Positions 6,318-7,953 of a stretch of 7,953 bases of DNA are shown piece after piece. The notes below the pieces were generated by a model. It saw only the letters and a program-made list of their open reading frames with translations, searched no databases and was not told the origin of the DNA. The stretch comes from CAZCZY01 sp964503525 (GTDB lineage Bacteria > Patescibacteriota > JAUYIX01): contig CAZCZY010000085.1 of assembly GCA_964503525.1 (NCBI GenBank), positions 1 to 7,953 of the forward strand, read 5' to 3'. The translations under genes and the position numbers were made by a program. How positions within the stretch are numbered: the first letter of the stretch is position 1; each line of letters starts with the position of its first letter.

Positions 6318-6523
6318 GATACCAGAGATTTGTTGAGGAAATTGGCAAACCCATTCAGCAATGGGACGAGCACAACCACTGCGATGAGCACGGCCAATGC
6401 TCCGTAATTGCCGTAGCCTTTAAGGGCCATCATGATTATGGCAACGATCAAGAACACGAAGATGTTGAGCAAGAGCGCGGTGCAGATGTAGAGAAGACTG
6501 ATGATCTCATCTTGCTTGTCCAT
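6299..6523 (-). CDS. Small two-helix membrane protein, 74 aa
   Basis: Function unknown. A short polar N-terminus (MDKQDE) is followed by two strongly hydrophobic segments, about residues 8-34 and 42-62, joined by a short KGYGNYG turn. A polar tail ends in APSKH. This predicts a hairpin in the cytoplasmic membrane with both ends on the same side. The start is ATG 6523: AGGAG (6529-6533) stands 5 nt away. A GTG directly upstream is in frame but only 2 nt from the same signal. The upstream gene's TAG overlaps this Shine-Dalgarno, and only 8 nt separate the genes, so the pair is probably translationally coupled. Size and topology resemble holins or small membrane-complex subunits, but nothing proves either. 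Confidence 0.78.
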   Translation of the reverse strand: MDKQDEIISLLYICTALLLNIFVFLIVAIIMMALKGYGNYGALAVLIAVVVLVPLLNGFANFLNKSLVSAPSKH

Positions 6524-6531
6524 CACAACTC

Positions 6532-6789
6532 CTATTTCTTGTCTCCGCCGCCTCCGCCCTTTTTGGCACCCATGATGGCACCAAAGAACGGGTAGGCAAG
6601 GATTGCGGCGCCAAGTGGCCAGCAGTACTGGGCGATGAAGAGTCCTGAGAAGAGCCAGAGCGCAGCCATCAAGATGTACTTGAGTGGCAACCAGATCAGG
6701 AATCCGAGTACGGCGATGAGGTCGCTCGGTCCGGCGTTGATCTTGGTGACGTTGATACCAGTCGGCTTTTCGGCAACCTTTTCGGCCAT
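6532..6789 (-). CDS. Small membrane protein with glycine-rich tail, 85 aa
   Basis: Function unknown. A soluble N-terminus of about 22 residues (Lys/Glu-rich, then NVTKINAGPSD) precedes a long hydrophobic stretch, residues 23-74. This probably forms two membrane helices broken near QYCWPLG (54-60). The C-terminus is GAKKGGGGGDKK, a flexible basic tail. AGGAG (6796-6800) lies 6 nt before ATG 6789. It is the first gene of a two-gene membrane-protein operon with a strong promoter. No signal peptide cleavage site is seen. A partner role with the 74-residue protein is inferred from overlap of the stop codon and next ribosome binding site. Confidence 0.8.
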   Translation of the reverse strand: MAEKVAEKPTGINVTKINAGPSDLIAVLGFLIWLPLKYILMAALWLFSGLFIAQYCWPLGAAILAYPFFGAIMGAKKGGGGGDKK

Positions 6790-6803
6790 GTGGGGCTCCT
6801 TTT

Positions 6804-6823
6804 GTTCGCTTTTTTTGGCGAAC
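6804..6823 (-). promoter_or_regulatory. Leader hairpin just upstream of a ribosome binding site
   Basis: On the - strand GTTCGC and GCGAAC form a 6-bp stem with an A-rich loop, 3 nt before AGGAG. It could shape translation or protect the mRNA 5' region; function not shown. Confidence 0.35.
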
Positions 6824-6862
6824 TAGATTTGAAAGAACGAACGTAAACCTCTCGAACAGCAG

Positions 6863-6891
6863 ACAATAGCAGAGAAGTGATTATTTGTCAA
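6863..6891 (-). promoter_or_regulatory. Strong promoter of the small membrane-protein operon
   Basis: On the - strand: TTGACA (6891-6886), a 17-nt spacer, then TATTGT (6868-6863) with TGC before it (extended -10). This predicts a start near 6856 and a leader of about 67 nt. It is the best sigma-70 type promoter in the window. Confidence 0.75.
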
Positions 6892-6955
6892 GGCTGCGAC
6901 GGGCTGTAATTGTGGCTTTATTGGGCAAAAAATGTTGCTTTTTGTTATGACAGGC

Positions 6956-6984
6956 TTGACATTTGACCAATTTTGCCGTAGCCT
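6956..6984 (+). promoter_or_regulatory. Candidate promoter of RNA copy B
   Basis: TTGACA (6956-6961), a 17-nt spacer, and TAGCCT (6979-6984). The -35 is perfect; the -10 matches the key T, A and final T only. The -10 falls inside the block shared with copy A, where no matching -35 exists, so the RNA could also start further upstream. Confidence 0.45.
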
Positions 6985-7101
6985 TTGAAGGTTGGGTGCG
7001 TCTGGGAAGTGCGCATCCAAAAACGAGGGGCCTTTGACTTCGCAAGAAGTCGCTCCCTCTAGGTAGAGCCGCACGGTGCAAACCGCGCGGCTTTTCCTTT
7101 T
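6976..7101 (+). ncRNA. Structured RNA, copy B (shared TCTGGGAAGTG-loop family)
   Basis: Hairpin 1 is TTGGGTGCG (6992-7000) paired with CGCATCCAA (7012-7020), 9 bp with one G-U, around the loop TCTGGGAAGTG (7001-7011). Hairpin 2 (7025-7059) has GAGGG/CCCTC, a GC/GC step, a CTTT bulge, GACTTC/GAAGTC and a GCAA loop. A short linker leads to a GCAA-capped terminator. The mature RNA is probably about 110 nt. It lies 96 nt upstream of hisS on the same strand, so a leader role is possible. However, copy A has no such gene after it, and hisS has its own -10. The 5' end is uncertain. Confidence 0.68.
7067..7101 (+). terminator. Terminator of RNA copy B
   Basis: AGCCGC (7067-7072) pairs with GCGGCT (7087-7092). 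After an A-C mismatch, CGGT pairs with ACCG around GCAA (7078-7081). TTTTCCTTTT follows. Same design as the copy A terminator. Confidence 0.85.
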
Positions 7102-7163
7102 ATGGCGTGTGCGTGCTTGCTCAGTTCCAAAGGTAGCGGGTTCGTGATTGGGCCTTGGTCCGT

Positions 7164-7169
7164 TATACT
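7164..7169 (+). promoter_or_regulatory. Likely -10 element of hisS
   Basis: TATACT matches the -10 consensus at 5 of 6 positions; no good -35 is seen 16-18 nt upstream. It would give a short leader of about 20 nt for hisS. Confidence 0.45.
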
Positions 7170-7196
7170 TTCGGTAACATTCCAAAATCTCACACA

Positions 7197-7953
7197 ATGC
7201 CAAACGCTCCCGCTAAACCAAAAAATATTGTCGAACCGCGCTTACTCAAAGGCTTTCGCGACTACTTGCCCGCTGATGCATTGCCACTGCGTTCGCTCAT
7301 AAAAACAATCGAGCAAGTTTTTGAATCCTTTGGGTACGAACCACTCCAGACACCCACGTTAGAATACGCCGATATCTTGATGGGCAAGTACGGCGCCGAG
7401 GCCGACAAACTTATGTATCGCTTTGTGGATGCGGGCAATCGACAGGTTGCAATGCGGTATGACCACACGGTACCACTCGCGCGCGTCATGGGCATGAACC
7501 AAGACCTACCGCTGCCCTTTAAACGCTACGTGATTGCGCCGGTGTGGCGCGCCGAAAAACCACAGCGCGGTCGACTACGCGAATTTTATCAATGTGATTT
7601 TGATGTGGTCGGTAGCGACGAGGCGCGCGTCGATGCGGAAGTATTGGCAGTTGCCAACCAATTGCTCACCAAGCTCGGGGTTAAGAAATTTAGCCTGCGC
7701 GTAAATCACCGTGGCCTTCTCGATGCGCTGATGGATACTCTCGGCATTGGTAAGAACCAAAGCGGCGGCGTCATGCACGCTATGGACAAGTTTGAAAAAT
7801 ACGGAGAGGCAACTTTTATTCGTGACACTCAACAGCTCGGTCTCGAACAAAAGCAGATAGCAGCATTGCTCAAATTGATTTCGCAACGTGGTACGGCGGA
7901 AAAAGTTTTAAGCGGCATTGCAAAATCACTCGCAAAAAATAAAGCTGGGGCTG
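7197..7953 (+). CDS. hisS: Histidyl-tRNA synthetase (partial, C-terminus off right edge)
   Basis: The first 252 residues of a class II aminoacyl-tRNA synthetase, which charges tRNA-His with histidine using ATP. LLKGFRDYLP (16-25) is the HisRS entry motif. Motif 1 is in FESFGYEPLQTPTLE (42-56). AMRYDHTVPLARV (85-97) and motif 2, APVWRAEKPQRGRLREF (114-130), hold the ATP-contacting Arg118 and Glu120. YQCDFDVVG (131-139) completes the histidine pocket. RYDxTVPxAR and REFYQCDFD are closer to archaeal and eukaryotic HisRS than to E. coli HisRS. The C-terminal catalytic part (motif 3) and anticodon-binding domain are outside the window. No Shine-Dalgarno precedes ATG 7197, but the start fits the family. 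Identification is firm. Confidence 0.95.
   Translation, partial: MPNAPAKPKNIVEPRLLKGFRDYLPADALPLRSLIKTIEQVFESFGYEPLQTPTLEYADILMGKYGAEADKLMYRFVDAGNRQVAMRYDHTVPLARVMGMNQDLPLPFKRYVIAPVWRAEKPQRGRLREFYQCDFDVVGSDEARVDAEVLAVANQLLTKLGVKKFSLRVNHRGLLDALMDTLGIGKNQSGGVMHAMDKFEKYGEATFIRDTQQLGLEQKQIAALLKLISQRGTAEKVLSGIAKSLAKNKAGA

Noticed and set aside
6991..7020. Integron attC-like core GTTGGGT at the base of hairpin 1
   Set aside because: No partner RYYYAAC site, and copy A lacks the motif at the same place, so the match is chance.
6990..7101. T-box leader for hisS, because of its position and the sequence AAACCGCG
   Set aside because: No UGGN antiterminator bulge, no specifier stem, and too short. The related copy A is not upstream of any synthetase.
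1..7953. CRISPR arrays, insertion sequences, rRNA or tRNA genes
   Set aside because: No regularly spaced repeats, transposase motifs, terminal inverted repeats or conserved rRNA/tRNA sequence were seen on either strand.

Overview
The window carries nine protein genes (two of them cut by the window edges), two related non-coding RNA loci, and a dense set of promoters and hairpin terminators. Tight packing, small and poorly recognisable genes, mixed use of Shine-Dalgarno signals and an archaeal/eukaryotic-looking histidyl-tRNA synthetase suggest a small-genome uncultured bacterium, perhaps of the Candidate Phyla Radiation (Patescibacteria). That placement is an inference; no rRNA or other strong marker is present. 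The genetic code looks standard (TAA, TAG and TGA all act as stops).

Left part (1-3874): a SAM methyltransferase runs leftward off the window edge. Divergently from it come an alpha/beta-hydrolase esterase and a calcineurin-like metallophosphoesterase on the + strand. The latter ends at a strong intrinsic terminator that touches the stop codon of a convergent family-4 glycosyltransferase on the - strand.

Middle part (about 4296-6891): a block entirely on the - strand, built as small self-contained transcription units. In transcription order these are: a promoter and two small hydrophobic proteins with a perfect-hairpin terminator; a Ham1-like nucleotide pyrophosphatase with its own terminator; then a near-consensus promoter, a 105-residue and a 266-residue protein of unknown function, and a terminator. 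Every gene in this block has a visible Shine-Dalgarno sequence, unlike the glycosyltransferase and hisS outside it.

Right part (7197-7953): hisS, running off the window.

The most interesting signal is a pair of structured RNAs on the + strand, at about 4102-4268 and 6976-7101, flanking the - strand block. Both contain a hairpin with the identical 11-nt loop TCTGGGAAGTG on stems of different sequence that nevertheless pair. Both then have a bulged hairpin capped by GCAA and a GCAA-capped GCCGC/GCGGC terminator, and they share a 17-nt upstream block (12/17 identical). This looks like a duplicated non-coding RNA family that I do not recognise.
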